Positions 14,000-21,882 of a stretch of DNA of 23,011 nucleotides are shown piece by piece. The notes under the pieces are model-generated. The model was not told the DNA's origin, searched no databases, and saw nothing but the letters and a program-made list of their open reading frames with translations. Position 1 is the stretch's first letter, and each line of letters begins with the position of its first letter. The stretch lies in NCBI GenBank assembly GCA_003477305.1, contig DMTN01000049.1, positions 64,843-87,853 of the forward strand, read 5' to 3'. The translations under genes were made by a program, and so were the position numbers. The stretch comes from Acholeplasmatales bacterium (GTDB taxonomy: Bacteria > Bacillota_I > Bacilli_A > Izemoplasmatales > Hujiaoplasmataceae).

Positions 14000-14918
14000 G
14001 TCGAAGCGATTCACCGAAGCGGAAATCAACGACATCCTTGCCGACCACGAAGAAATGATCTCCGAGGCGCTCGCAAGCGGGCTTGCCGAAACCGAGATCG
14101 AGACGAAATTCGGAAATCCGCAAAAAGTGGCTACCGACCTGATCGATTCCTGCGGCGCGAAACATGCCAAGGATTCCAAACGGGAAGACGGCGCGGCCGT
14201 CTTCACGGGAGTCCCGCCGGCCGGCGTGATCAACCTGACGTTCCGGCTTGCTTCCGAAGACATCACCATCACCGCCGAAGCTCGCGACGACATCGCCGTC
14301 TTCGCCGAAGGAGATGCGAAGGTCGACCTTTACGAGATCGGCTTCGTCGGAAACGAATTTGTCATCAAAATGAAAAAGAACCAGTTCCGCGGCTGGTTCC
14401 AGCGCGGCGAATTGTCGTTCGACGTCCGCATTCCCGGCCGCATGGAAGTCGGGGAAGTGATTTTCCAAAAGGCAAGCGGAGACTACAAAATAGACGGCGT
14501 AAAGGCGGCCAAGTTGCGCATCAACATCGCCTCCGGCGACGGCGAGATCTCCGACGGCTCGATCGAGCAGATCGACATCGCCTCGGTGAACGGCGATCTC
14601 AAGATGGAACGGCTGATCCTCGGAGCCGTTTCGATCAACCAGGTTTCCGGCGATCTCGTGATCGAACACGTCGTCTGCGAAGGCGATCTGGAGATCGGCT
14701 CGACGTCGGGCGACGTCGAAATCATCGATACGACCTGCGCCAACGCGTCGTTCCACACGGTATCCGGCGATCTCGAAGGATCCGAGTTCTATCCCGCAAC
14801 GATCAAGCTCAACAGCGTTTCGGGCGACGTGAACATCGAAAACACCGACCGAACCCGCACGATTCAGGTAAAAACGACCCATTCGATCAGCGGATCGATC
14901 CGCATCAGCGAAAAATGA
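13959..14918 (+). CDS. HAAS/DUF1700 domain plus DUF4097 beta-repeat protein
   Basis: The 319-residue product uses GTG at 13959, supported by AAGGAGG at 13944-13950, inside the padR-like gene. Residues 1-65 form a HAAS/DUF1700 helical domain (LNDLKTALSESKRFTEAEI ... EIETKFGNPQKVATDLI). From about 83 on the protein is beta rich, and residues about 170-317 carry eight related turns of about 20 residues, each centred on SGD or a close variant (ASGDYKI, ASGDGEI, VNGDLKM, VSGDLVI, TSGDVEI, VSGDLEG, VSGDVNI, ISGSIRI). That is typical of the DUF4097 beta-solenoid. No membrane helix or signal peptide is apparent, unlike many HAAS proteins. It is probably the partner or effector of the PadR regulator; the molecular role is unknown. 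Confidence 0.85.
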   Translation: MKQYLNDLKTALSESKRFTEAEINDILADHEEMISEALASGLAETEIETKFGNPQKVATDLIDSCGAKHAKDSKREDGAAVFTGVPPAGVINLTFRLASEDITITAEARDDIAVFAEGDAKVDLYEIGFVGNEFVIKMKKNQFRGWFQRGELSFDVRIPGRMEVGEVIFQKASGDYKIDGVKAAKLRINIASGDGEISDGSIEQIDIASVNGDLKMERLILGAVSINQVSGDLVIEHVVCEGDLEIGSTSGDVEIIDTTCANASFHTVSGDLEGSEFYPATIKLNSVSGDVNIENTDRTRTIQVKTTHSISGSIRISEK

Positions 14919-14924
14919 TATAAT
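14916..14924 (+). promoter_or_regulatory. Extended -10 promoter for the M32 peptidase gene
   Basis: TGA-TATAAT at 14916-14924 is an extended -10 element whose TG is part of the stop codon of the preceding gene. No good -35 box is present, as is common for extended -10 promoters. It lies 42 bases before the ATG at 14967. Confidence 0.55.
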
Positions 14925-14966
14925 AGTACCGGAACACCAAATCGACACCATCGAAAGGAATCCGGA

Positions 14967-16460
14967 ATGGAACGACTCGAACGCTTCAGAACCCTTGTCA
15001 AAGAACTGAAAGCCTATCAATACGTTATGAACGTGATCGGCTGGGATTCGGAAACCGAAGCCCCGCGCGGCGCGTTCGGCCCACGCGCCGAAGTCATGGG
15101 CATCATCGGCGGCGAAATCTTCAAACGCTCGACCAGCCAGGAGTATCAAGACGTCGTCAACGGCCTCTACCGGGACATCGCCTCGCTTGACGCCGACACG
15201 GCGAAGGAAATCCGCCGCGCCAAGAAGGCGCTCGACAAGATCGTCACGATTCCCGAGGCGGATTTCGTCGGCTATCAACGGCTCCTCACCCTTGCCCAAC
15301 CGGCGTGGGAAGACGCGAAAGCGAAGAACGACTGGGCGGGCTTCAAACCCTTCCTGGCCGACATCATCGAAATGAACAAGAAGTTCGTCGGCTACTACGG
15401 CCTTCCCGGCGAACCATACGACATCCTCCTCGACGAGTTTGAGGAAGGCATGTCGATGAAGGCCTACGACAAGTTCTTCAACGCCCTCAAGAAGGATCTC
15501 GTGCCGTTCGTCAAGAAAATCCTCGCCGTCAAGAACGACCGCCGCGACCCGTTCGCGGAAGCGAAATTTCCGATCGACAACCAGCAGATTTTCAGCAACT
15601 ATCTGCTCACCGTGATGAAGTTCGACCGCAGCCGCGGCCTCCTCAAGAAGAGCGTCCATCCGTTCACCTGGAACACCTCCCCCGCCGACGTCCGCCTGAC
15701 GACCCGCTACAGTCCCGACGCGCTCTTCGGATCAGTCTTCTCGACGATCCATGAACTCGGCCACGCGACGTACGAACAGCAGATCGATCCCATCTTTGAT
15801 GCGACCCTGCTTTCCAGCGGCACGACGATGGGAATCCATGAGTCGCAGTCCCGCATGTATGAAAACATGTTCGGCCGCAGCCGTCCGTTCTGGCAGAAGC
15901 ATCTGTCCGAACTGAAGCGGCTCTTCCCGACCCAGCTCAAGGGCGCCACCGTCGACGACGTCGTCTTCGCCGCCAACAAGGTCGAAGCCTCGTACATCCG
16001 TACGGAAGCCGACGAACTCACCTATCCGCTTCACATCATGCTCCGGTATGACATCGAACGGATGCTGTTCTCGGGCAAACTCACCGTCGACGAACTCCCC
16101 GCAAAATGGAACGAATTGATGAAGAGTTATCTCGGCATCGTGCCGCCGACCGACTCCGAAGGCGTCCTTCAGGACGTCCACTGGTCGAGCGGACTGATCG
16201 GGTATTTCCCGACCTACGCGCTCGGCACTGCCTACGCCGCGCAGATCTATCACGCCATGCAGAAGGAACTCGACATCGACAAACTTCTCCGCGCGGGCGA
16301 CATGGGACCGATCAACGCCTGGCTCAAGGACAAGATCCATCGGTTCGGCGGCTCGAAATCCCCCGAACAGATCATGCTCGACGTCACCGGCGAACCGTTC
16401 GATCCGCACTACTATATCGACTACCTGAAAAAGAAATATACGGCGCTCTATCTGTCGTAA
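14967..16460 (+). CDS. M32 family metallocarboxypeptidase (thermostable carboxypeptidase 1 type)
   Basis: The 497-residue protein starts at ATG 14967 behind AAAGGAA. The zinc site HELGH is at 262-266 (TIHELGHATYEQQ), and the third ligand Glu292 is in GIHESQSRMYEN. Other family blocks are DVRLTTRY just before the zinc site, RTEADELTYPLHIMLRYDIE, and GVLQDVHWSSGLIGYFPTYALG near the C-terminus. Length and motif order match M32 peptidases (Taq carboxypeptidase, B. subtilis YpwA), which remove C-terminal amino acids other than proline from peptides in the cytoplasm. It lies just upstream of the tldD-pmbA peptidase pair but has its own promoter and a strong terminator, so the grouping may be functional (peptide turnover) rather than an operon. 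Confidence 0.95.
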   Translation: MERLERFRTLVKELKAYQYVMNVIGWDSETEAPRGAFGPRAEVMGIIGGEIFKRSTSQEYQDVVNGLYRDIASLDADTAKEIRRAKKALDKIVTIPEADFVGYQRLLTLAQPAWEDAKAKNDWAGFKPFLADIIEMNKKFVGYYGLPGEPYDILLDEFEEGMSMKAYDKFFNALKKDLVPFVKKILAVKNDRRDPFAEAKFPIDNQQIFSNYLLTVMKFDRSRGLLKKSVHPFTWNTSPADVRLTTRYSPDALFGSVFSTIHELGHATYEQQIDPIFDATLLSSGTTMGIHESQSRMYENMFGRSRPFWQKHLSELKRLFPTQLKGATVDDVVFAANKVEASYIRTEADELTYPLHIMLRYDIERMLFSGKLTVDELPAKWNELMKSYLGIVPPTDSEGVLQDVHWSSGLIGYFPTYALGTAYAAQIYHAMQKELDIDKLLRAGDMGPINAWLKDKIHRFGGSKSPEQIMLDVTGEPFDPHYYIDYLKKKYTALYLS

Positions 16461-16469
16461 CGAGATCGT

Positions 16470-16496
16470 GGCGGCGCAGTCCATGCGCCGCCTTTT
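16470..16496 (+). terminator. Terminator after the M32 peptidase gene
   Basis: GGCGGCGCA (16470-16478) pairs perfectly with TGCGCCGCC (16484-16492), with TTTT following. It begins nine bases after the stop codon. Confidence 0.88.
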
Positions 16497-16519
16497 CATA
16501 TTCAAATGCGGGAAAAGAC

Positions 16520-16549
16520 TTGTCCGCACGCGCTCCCGCGTGCTATAAT
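16520..16549 (+). promoter_or_regulatory. tldD-pmbA promoter with spacer-filling palindrome
   Basis: TTGTCC (16520-16525) and extended -10 TGC-TATAAT (TATAAT 16544-16549) flank an 18-base spacer. The whole spacer (16526-16543) is a perfect inverted repeat GCACGCG-CTCC-CGCGTGC. The exact fit between the two promoter boxes suggests a repressor operator or a spacer-twisting activator site of the MerR type. Confidence 0.7.
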
Positions 16550-16577
16550 GCTTTACAATATTGATGGAGGTGCAAGA

Positions 16578-17975
16578 ATGCTCTTAAAAAAAGAACTGAT
16601 TGAAAAAACGATCGCAACGGGACTCTCCACCGGAGCCGATTTTGCGGAAGTGTTCATCGAGGATACCTCCTCGGAGAACATCCAGCTGGTCGGGGGCCGG
16701 GTCGAGAAAGCCAATGGTTCAAAAATCTTCGGCGTCGGCGTCCGTCTCGCCCTCGGGTTCCAAAGCGTGTACGGATACACCAACAGCAAGAATCCGGACG
16801 ACATCGTGAAACTGGCATCCGACCTGTCCAAGTCCTTTTCGAGCAACAAGGTGTTCCAGGCCGTGCCGCTCATCAAACTTGAAGTCGGAACGCATCACAA
16901 GGCGAAAATCAGCCCGCGCGACGTCGCACGGTCGAAAAAGGTCGAATTGATGAAGGCCGCCTATGACGCGGCCAAGAATTACGACCCTGTGATCGTGCAA
17001 GTCGCGATCATGCTCGGCGACTCCGTCCAAAACGTCCTGATCGCCAACAGCGAAGGCCGGTTCGTTTCCGACGAGCGCACCCACGTCCGCATCTACGTCC
17101 AAGCCGTCGCCGGCAAGGACGGCGTCATGCAGACGGGCGGCGAAGGACCCGGGTCCGCCATGGGGTACGAATACTTCTTTGAAGAATTCGACATCACGGA
17201 AGCGGCCAAGGATGCGGCCCGCACCGCCAAGACGATGCTTTACGCCGACGAATGTCCGTCCGGCGTCATCCCCGTCATCATCAACAACAAATTCGGCGGC
17301 GTCATTTTCCACGAAGCCTGCGGACACTCGCTCGAAGCGACGTCCGTCGCCAAAAACGCCTCCGTTTTCTGCGGAAAACTCGGGCAGCAAGTCGCTTCGC
17401 CGATTGTCAACGCGATCGACGACGGCACGATCGAAAACGCCTGGGGTTCCGCCAACTTCGATGATGAGGGATACCCGCAACAGCGTCGCGTCCTGATCGA
17501 AAACGGCATCCTTAAATCCTACATGGTCGACAAACTGAACAGCCGTCGCATGAGCCATGAGCCGACCGGGTCCTCACGCCGCGAATCCTATCGTTTTTCA
17601 CCGACGTCCCGCATGTCGAACACCTACATCGACAACGGCACGTCGACCTTCGATGAAATCATCGCCGCGACCGAATACGGTCTCTATGCGGCGAAAATGG
17701 GGGGCGGGTCCGTCAATCCTGGCAACGGCGACTTCAACTTTTCCGTGTCGGAAGGATACATGGTCCGAAACGGTAAAATCGCCGAACCGGTCCGCGGCGC
17801 CTCGCTCGTCGGAAACGGCGCGAAGATCCTTTGGAACATCGACATGATCGCCGGCAATCTTGACCGCGCCCGCGGCATGTGCGGCTCGGCTTCGGGATCG
17901 ATCCCGGCCGACGTCGGACAGCCGACCCTCCGTGTTTCTTCAATCACGGTCGGCGGCAAAAAGGGAGGCAAATGA
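16578..17975 (+). CDS. tldD: TldD metalloprotease subunit
   Basis: The 465-residue product starts at ATG 16578 behind GGAGG (16566-16570); in-frame starts upstream would overlap the promoter. The N-terminal half has the family GADFAEVFIEDT and FGVGVRLALG elements. The zinc motif HEACGHSLE places metal ligands His245 and His250 and catalytic Glu246. The C-terminal part has DDEGYPQQRRVLIENG, GNFNF-like GNGDFNFSVSEGY, and RGMCGSASGS near the end. TldD forms a heterodimer with TldE/PmbA and cleaves unfolded peptides inside a closed chamber, with known roles in microcin maturation and CcdA degradation. The gene overlaps or abuts the pmbA start, so both subunits are made together. No peptide-substrate gene is seen nearby. 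Confidence 0.96.
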   Translation: MLLKKELIEKTIATGLSTGADFAEVFIEDTSSENIQLVGGRVEKANGSKIFGVGVRLALGFQSVYGYTNSKNPDDIVKLASDLSKSFSSNKVFQAVPLIKLEVGTHHKAKISPRDVARSKKVELMKAAYDAAKNYDPVIVQVAIMLGDSVQNVLIANSEGRFVSDERTHVRIYVQAVAGKDGVMQTGGEGPGSAMGYEYFFEEFDITEAAKDAARTAKTMLYADECPSGVIPVIINNKFGGVIFHEACGHSLEATSVAKNASVFCGKLGQQVASPIVNAIDDGTIENAWGSANFDDEGYPQQRRVLIENGILKSYMVDKLNSRRMSHEPTGSSRRESYRFSPTSRMSNTYIDNGTSTFDEIIAATEYGLYAAKMGGGSVNPGNGDFNFSVSEGYMVRNGKIAEPVRGASLVGNGAKILWNIDMIAGNLDRARGMCGSASGSIPADVGQPTLRVSSITVGGKKGGK

Positions 17976-17977
17976 CG

Positions 17978-19294
17978 ATGATGAATTTCGAATTGCTCTT
18001 TCAGACCGCCAAGGAAAAAGGCTGCAGCGACGTTTCCGTCTTTCTCACCAACCGCAGCGAACTCTCGATCGAAGTCTTCGACGGCGCACTCGACAAGTAT
18101 GAGATCGCCGATACCGCCAGCATGGTTGTCCGCGGCGTCTACAACGGCAAGATGGGCACCTTCGTCACCGAAGTCCTCGATGACAAGATGATCCCGTCGA
18201 TCGTCGACGCGATCATCGAATCGGCCAAGATCATCGATTCGCTCGACGACGCGATCATCTACGCCGGCGACAAGGAATACGTCAAGCTCGAAGGCCTCGT
18301 GAACGAAGATTTGAAGAACCAGGACGTCGCCCTCAAGATCGCCGCCGTCAAGGAACTCGACCAGGCGATGCATGCGGCCGACCCGAAGGTCACGATCGTC
18401 GAAACGATGTACTCCGAGACGACCCGCCGGGTTCTGTTGCAGAACACCAAGGGTCTGAAACTCGAAAACAGCGTCAATTCGGCGATGTTCGGCGGCTCGG
18501 CGATCGTCAAGGACGACACCGACCAGCGGACCGCCTTCGATCTCGTCGTTTCCAACGATCCCAAGGATTTCAACGCGGCGAAACTCGCCAAGTCGATTGT
18601 TTCCGACGCCGTCGCCGCCCTCGGCGCGAAGCCGGTTCCGACCGGCACGTACGAAATCGTCTTCCATGCGGATGCGCTCGCCACCCTGCTCTCCGCGTTC
18701 CAGGGCATCTTCTCCGCCGAAACGGTGCAGAAGAACATGTCCCTCTTGAAAGGCAAGCTCAACACCGTGGTCGGTTCGCCGATCGTTTCGATCGTCGACG
18801 ATCCGTTCCAGAAGAAGTCGAGCCGCAGCCGTTCGTTTGACGACGAAGGGGTTGCGACGAAATACAAGGCACTCATCGACAAGGGCGAACTGAAGACCTA
18901 TCTCTACAACCTCGTCACCGCCAAGAAAGATGGCGTCGCCTCCACCGGCAACGGCTTCGGAAACGCCATCGCACCCATCAACCTCAAGTTTTTGCCGGGG
19001 TCTTCCAAACTTGACGAACTCGTGAAATCCTGTCATGACGGACTCTTCATCAAAGACGTCCAGGGTGCGCACGCCGGCGCCAATCCGATCTCAGGCGACT
19101 TCTCGCTTCAGGCCAGCGGCTTCGTCGTGAAAGACGGCGTCATCGGCGCCCCTGTCGCGCTCGTCACCGTCGCCGGCAACTTCATCCAGATGATGAAGGA
19201 CGTCGTCCTCGTCGCCGACGATCTCAAGACCGGCTACTACGGCATCACCACGCCTTCGATCAAAGTCGCCTCGATGGCCGTTGCGGGCATCTAG
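17978..19294 (+). CDS. pmbA: PmbA/TldE subunit of the TldD-TldE peptidase
   Basis: The 438-residue product is taken from ATG 17978, nine bases after GGGAGG (17963-17968). An ATG at 17972 overlaps the tldD stop as ATGA and is also possible, but it lies only three bases from the ribosome site. The TldE signature is visible: GCSDVSVFLTNRSELSIEVFDG at the start, then TYEIVFHADALATLLSAF, GSPIVSIVDDPFQKK, SFDDEGVATKYKALIDKGELKTYLYN and GNFIQMMKDVVLVADDL. It lacks the HExxxH metal motif of TldD, as expected for the non-catalytic partner that completes the active chamber. It is the last gene of the pair and is followed directly by a strong terminator. Confidence 0.95.
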   Translation: MMNFELLFQTAKEKGCSDVSVFLTNRSELSIEVFDGALDKYEIADTASMVVRGVYNGKMGTFVTEVLDDKMIPSIVDAIIESAKIIDSLDDAIIYAGDKEYVKLEGLVNEDLKNQDVALKIAAVKELDQAMHAADPKVTIVETMYSETTRRVLLQNTKGLKLENSVNSAMFGGSAIVKDDTDQRTAFDLVVSNDPKDFNAAKLAKSIVSDAVAALGAKPVPTGTYEIVFHADALATLLSAFQGIFSAETVQKNMSLLKGKLNTVVGSPIVSIVDDPFQKKSSRSRSFDDEGVATKYKALIDKGELKTYLYNLVTAKKDGVASTGNGFGNAIAPINLKFLPGSSKLDELVKSCHDGLFIKDVQGAHAGANPISGDFSLQASGFVVKDGVIGAPVALVTVAGNFIQMMKDVVLVADDLKTGYYGITTPSIKVASMAVAGI

Positions 19295-19304
19295 GCAATC
19301 CAGA

Positions 19305-19332
19305 GGGATCGGCTTCGGCCGATCCCTTTTTG
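19305..19332 (+). terminator. Terminator after pmbA
   Basis: GGGATCGGC (19305-19313) and GCCGATCCC (19318-19326) pair perfectly around a very stable TTCG tetraloop, followed by a five-T run and more T. It lies eleven bases after the stop. Confidence 0.92.
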
Positions 19333-19357
19333 TTTCCCGCGGCTACGGGGATTTGCC

Positions 19358-19386
19358 TTTACTTTCATGGCCGCATTTTGTATAAT
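19358..19386 (+). promoter_or_regulatory. fba promoter
   Basis: TTTACT (19358-19363, 4/6) and a perfect TATAAT (19381-19386) are 17 bases apart, 46 bases before the fba ATG. Confidence 0.65.
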
Positions 19387-19431
19387 GTAATGTGGAAAAC
19401 AGTTATCACGTCTATCCAATGGAGGCTTCAC

Positions 19432-20304
19432 ATGGCACTTGTTTCCGTCAAAGAAATGTTAACGAAAGCGTTCGCCAACGGCTATGCCGTCGGTCAGTTC
19501 AACATCAACAACCTCGAATGGACCAAAGCGATCCTGACCACCGCGCAGGAAATGAACTCCCCGGTCATCCTCGGCGTCTCCGAAGGCGCCGCGAAGTACA
19601 TGACAGGATACAAGACCGTCGTGGCGATGTGCGCCGCGATGATCGATTCGCTCAAGATCACCGTCCCGGTCGCCATCCATCTCGACCACGGCACCTATGA
19701 AGGCGCCTTGAAAGCGATCGAGGCGGGCTTTCCGTCCATCATGTTCGACGGCTCGTCGCTGCCGATCGCCGAGAATATCGCGAAGACCACCGAACTCGTC
19801 GCGCTGTGCCAGGCGAAAGGCCTGTCGATCGAAGCCGAAGTCGGCCCGATCGGCGGCGAAGAAGACGGCGTCCACGGTAAAGGCGAACAGGCCGATCCGG
19901 AAGAATGCGCCAAAATCGCCGCGCTCGGCGTGACGATCCTCGCCGCCGGCATCGGAAACATCCACGGCATCTATCCGCCGAACTGGCAGGGACTCGATTT
20001 CGAGCGTCTCGCCGCGATCAAGCGGCGCGTTCCCGCCGTTCCGCTCGTCCTGCACGGCGGCACCGGCATCCCCGACGAGATGATCAAGCATGCGATCAGT
20101 CTCGGCGTCGCGAAGATCAACGTCAACACCGAATGTCAGCTCGTATTCGCCGCGGCGACCCGCAAGTACATCGAAGCGGGCAAAGACCTCGACCACAAGG
20201 GCAAGGGCTTCGATCCGCGCAAACTGCTCGCCCCCGGCTACGAAGCGATCAAAGCGTCCGTCAAGGAAAAAATCAATCTGTTCGGTTCCGCCAACAGAGC
20301 CTGA
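19432..20304 (+). CDS. fba: Class II fructose-1,6-bisphosphate aldolase
   Basis: The 290-residue product starts at ATG 19432 behind GGAGG (19421-19425). It is a class II, zinc-dependent aldolase of the FbaA type. Visible motifs are VGQFNINNLEWTKAIL, HLDHG with catalytic Asp85 and zinc ligand His86, GPIGGEEDGVHG, GNIHGIY with His178, VLHGGTGIPDE with His208, and the phosphate-binding KINVNTECQ. It splits fructose-1,6-bisphosphate into dihydroxyacetone phosphate and glyceraldehyde-3-phosphate in glycolysis and runs in reverse in gluconeogenesis. In Bacillus fbaA lies close to pyrG; here it is about 6 kb downstream with other genes between. It has its own promoter and a terminator. Length and motifs are complete. 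Confidence 0.97.
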   Translation: MALVSVKEMLTKAFANGYAVGQFNINNLEWTKAILTTAQEMNSPVILGVSEGAAKYMTGYKTVVAMCAAMIDSLKITVPVAIHLDHGTYEGALKAIEAGFPSIMFDGSSLPIAENIAKTTELVALCQAKGLSIEAEVGPIGGEEDGVHGKGEQADPEECAKIAALGVTILAAGIGNIHGIYPPNWQGLDFERLAAIKRRVPAVPLVLHGGTGIPDEMIKHAISLGVAKINVNTECQLVFAAATRKYIEAGKDLDHKGKGFDPRKLLAPGYEAIKASVKEKINLFGSANRA

Positions 20305-20312
20305 CGATTTAG

Positions 20313-20340
20313 AAAAACCACTAGATTTAGTGGTTTTTCC
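20313..20340 (+). terminator. Terminator after fba (AT-rich, perhaps leaky)
   Basis: AAAAACCACTA (20313-20323) pairs with TAGTGGTTTTT (20328-20338) around a GATT loop. The stem has only about five GC pairs, with the T-run inside the stem. The next gene starts 30 bases later with no promoter in between, so partial readthrough is plausible. Confidence 0.75.
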
Positions 20341-20369
20341 TTCTCTATCGACACCCACGGAGGCTTCGC

Positions 20370-20951
20370 ATGGACTATCTGTTTCGGGAATATCTGGCGT
20401 GGATCGCCGAGAATCACGAATTCTACATGGAACTGAAAGAGCACGAGTCGATGCTTTACGACCGGTTTCTTCCGATCTACGCGGTCCTCGACCACGTGTA
20501 CCGGGAAGTGAAAAGCGACAAGATGCAGTTCGACGGCGATCTCAAGCGCATCTTCAATGTCGGCCTCGAATTCCTGCATGAGCAGTTCGATTCGTGCAAA
20601 CTGTATCTCGATACGAAGTTTCAAGGCGATCTCCATGCGTTTCTGGAATACGACGCCATCGTCAACGACATCCTCTTCGTCGAAGACGTCCGCTATGAAC
20701 TTGTCGAGAAACAGGCAAAATACGACGAAAAGAAACTCGAAGACCTGCTTGACCGGCTCGAAGCAATCCTCGACGAGAAGGCGGAGATCGACGAGAACAT
20801 CGGCGTCTACGTCGACAGCGTCATCAAGGACGTGATCGGCGAGGCCGAATTCGAACTCTATGGCATCATCGACATCTTCATGGACGTCGCCGAGACGTTC
20901 GGCTTGTATCTGTTCGAGGACGAGGAAATCGTCCTTGGCAAAGACATCTGA
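20370..20951 (+). CDS. Hypothetical acidic helical protein
   Basis: The 193-residue product starts at ATG 20370 behind GGAGG. I do not recognise the family. The sequence is almost wholly helix-forming and rich in Glu, Asp, Leu and aromatic residues. It has no signal peptide or membrane helix, and a likely coiled coil at about 112-145 (repeated LVEKQ, LEDLLDRLEAIL, DEKAEIDE). It opens with MDYLFREYLAWIAENHEFY and ends with an acidic tail. It sits first in a tight run with a membrane TPR-like protein (15 bases downstream) and an acetyltransferase-like protein, so it may act with the membrane protein. There is only a terminator and about 30 bases upstream, so its transcription may depend on readthrough from fba. 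Function unknown. Confidence 0.85.
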   Translation: MDYLFREYLAWIAENHEFYMELKEHESMLYDRFLPIYAVLDHVYREVKSDKMQFDGDLKRIFNVGLEFLHEQFDSCKLYLDTKFQGDLHAFLEYDAIVNDILFVEDVRYELVEKQAKYDEKKLEDLLDRLEAILDEKAEIDENIGVYVDSVIKDVIGEAEFELYGIIDIFMDVAETFGLYLFEDEEIVLGKDI

Positions 20952-20966
20952 GAAAGGGTGAATCCC

Positions 20967-21866
20967 ATGTTAAATCGAAAAAGATACATCATCGTCCTCG
21001 TTGTGCTCGGCGTCGCGAGCGTTTCCGCCGCCGTCATCAACGCCATTTACGGAAAACAGGAATACTGGCTTTGGATCCTTCTCGTCGTGATGACCGTCTG
21101 GACCGTCCTTCGGACCAGGGTCTACGCGCCGCTTCAGGTGTTCGGCACGAAGTTCACGATGCTCGTCGACTATGACCTCGACATCGAAGAAGCCTGCCGC
21201 CTCGCCAAATTGGGCGCCGACAACGCGCCGACCGCGCGGGTGAAGGAAATCTATGGCATGTACTACGCCATGAGCCTTTACTACAAGGGCGACTACGAGG
21301 CCGCGGTCCGCGCCTTCAATCAAATCGACATGAAGAAGCTCGACGGCGTCTATCACATCCTGATCGTCGCCTTCATCGCCTATTCCGAATTCGAACTCGG
21401 CAACGCCGACGCCTTCGACGCGGCCGTCGAACGGCTCCACGGCATCAAGACCGGGATTCCCGCCAAGTATCAGAACTACGCCGCGAACTACCTCGAGATC
21501 CTTGAGGCGATGGGCAAGCTTTCCGATGATCCGGAAGCCTACCGCGCGATGATGGAAAAACATTTCAGCCGCGACGACGGGTACATTTCGACCCGCCTGA
21601 TCCACAATTACCGCATCGCCCTCTATTACAAAGAAATCGGCGACGTCGCCGAAATGGACAAGCAGCTGGCGTTCGTGATCGCCAACGGCAAGGACCACCA
21701 TACCGCGCTTCAGGCGCAGAAGCTGTTCCAGGGCACCGTCAACGTCGAGGACTATGTGATCCGCGACAGCATCGAAGAAGTCCAACCCGCCGACGAAACC
21801 GCGCAAATCGAAACCAAGGAACCGGACACAGACGACGGGGAAGACGACCAGCCGGAAGGCGTTTGA
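20967..21866 (+). CDS. Membrane protein with TPR-like cytoplasmic domain
   Basis: The 299-residue product starts at ATG 20967, six bases after AAAGGGTG; a GTG at 20958 in frame overlaps that ribosome site. Two hydrophobic helices lie at about 7-27 and 33-48, separated by a short YGKQEYW loop, so both ends should be cytoplasmic. Residues about 68-260 are helical pairs with TPR-like spacing (IEEACRLAKLGADNAP, VKEIYGMYYAMSLYYKGDYEAAVRAF, FIAYSEFELGNADAFDAAVERL, RIALYYKEIGDVAEMDKQLAFV). The tail (about 270-299) is acidic and disordered. TPR domains mediate protein-protein contacts; the partner may be the unknown helical protein encoded just upstream. No specific family was recognised. Confidence 0.85.
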   Translation: MLNRKRYIIVLVVLGVASVSAAVINAIYGKQEYWLWILLVVMTVWTVLRTRVYAPLQVFGTKFTMLVDYDLDIEEACRLAKLGADNAPTARVKEIYGMYYAMSLYYKGDYEAAVRAFNQIDMKKLDGVYHILIVAFIAYSEFELGNADAFDAAVERLHGIKTGIPAKYQNYAANYLEILEAMGKLSDDPEAYRAMMEKHFSRDDGYISTRLIHNYRIALYYKEIGDVAEMDKQLAFVIANGKDHHTALQAQKLFQGTVNVEDYVIRDSIEEVQPADETAQIETKEPDTDDGEDDQPEGV

Positions 21867-21882
21867 CAAAAGCGAGGCCGTC

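Noticed and set aside
16461..16577. A small peptide substrate gene for TldD/TldE in the gap before tldD
   Set aside because: The gap is fully used by a terminator, promoter and ribosome site; no short ORF with a ribosome site is present.
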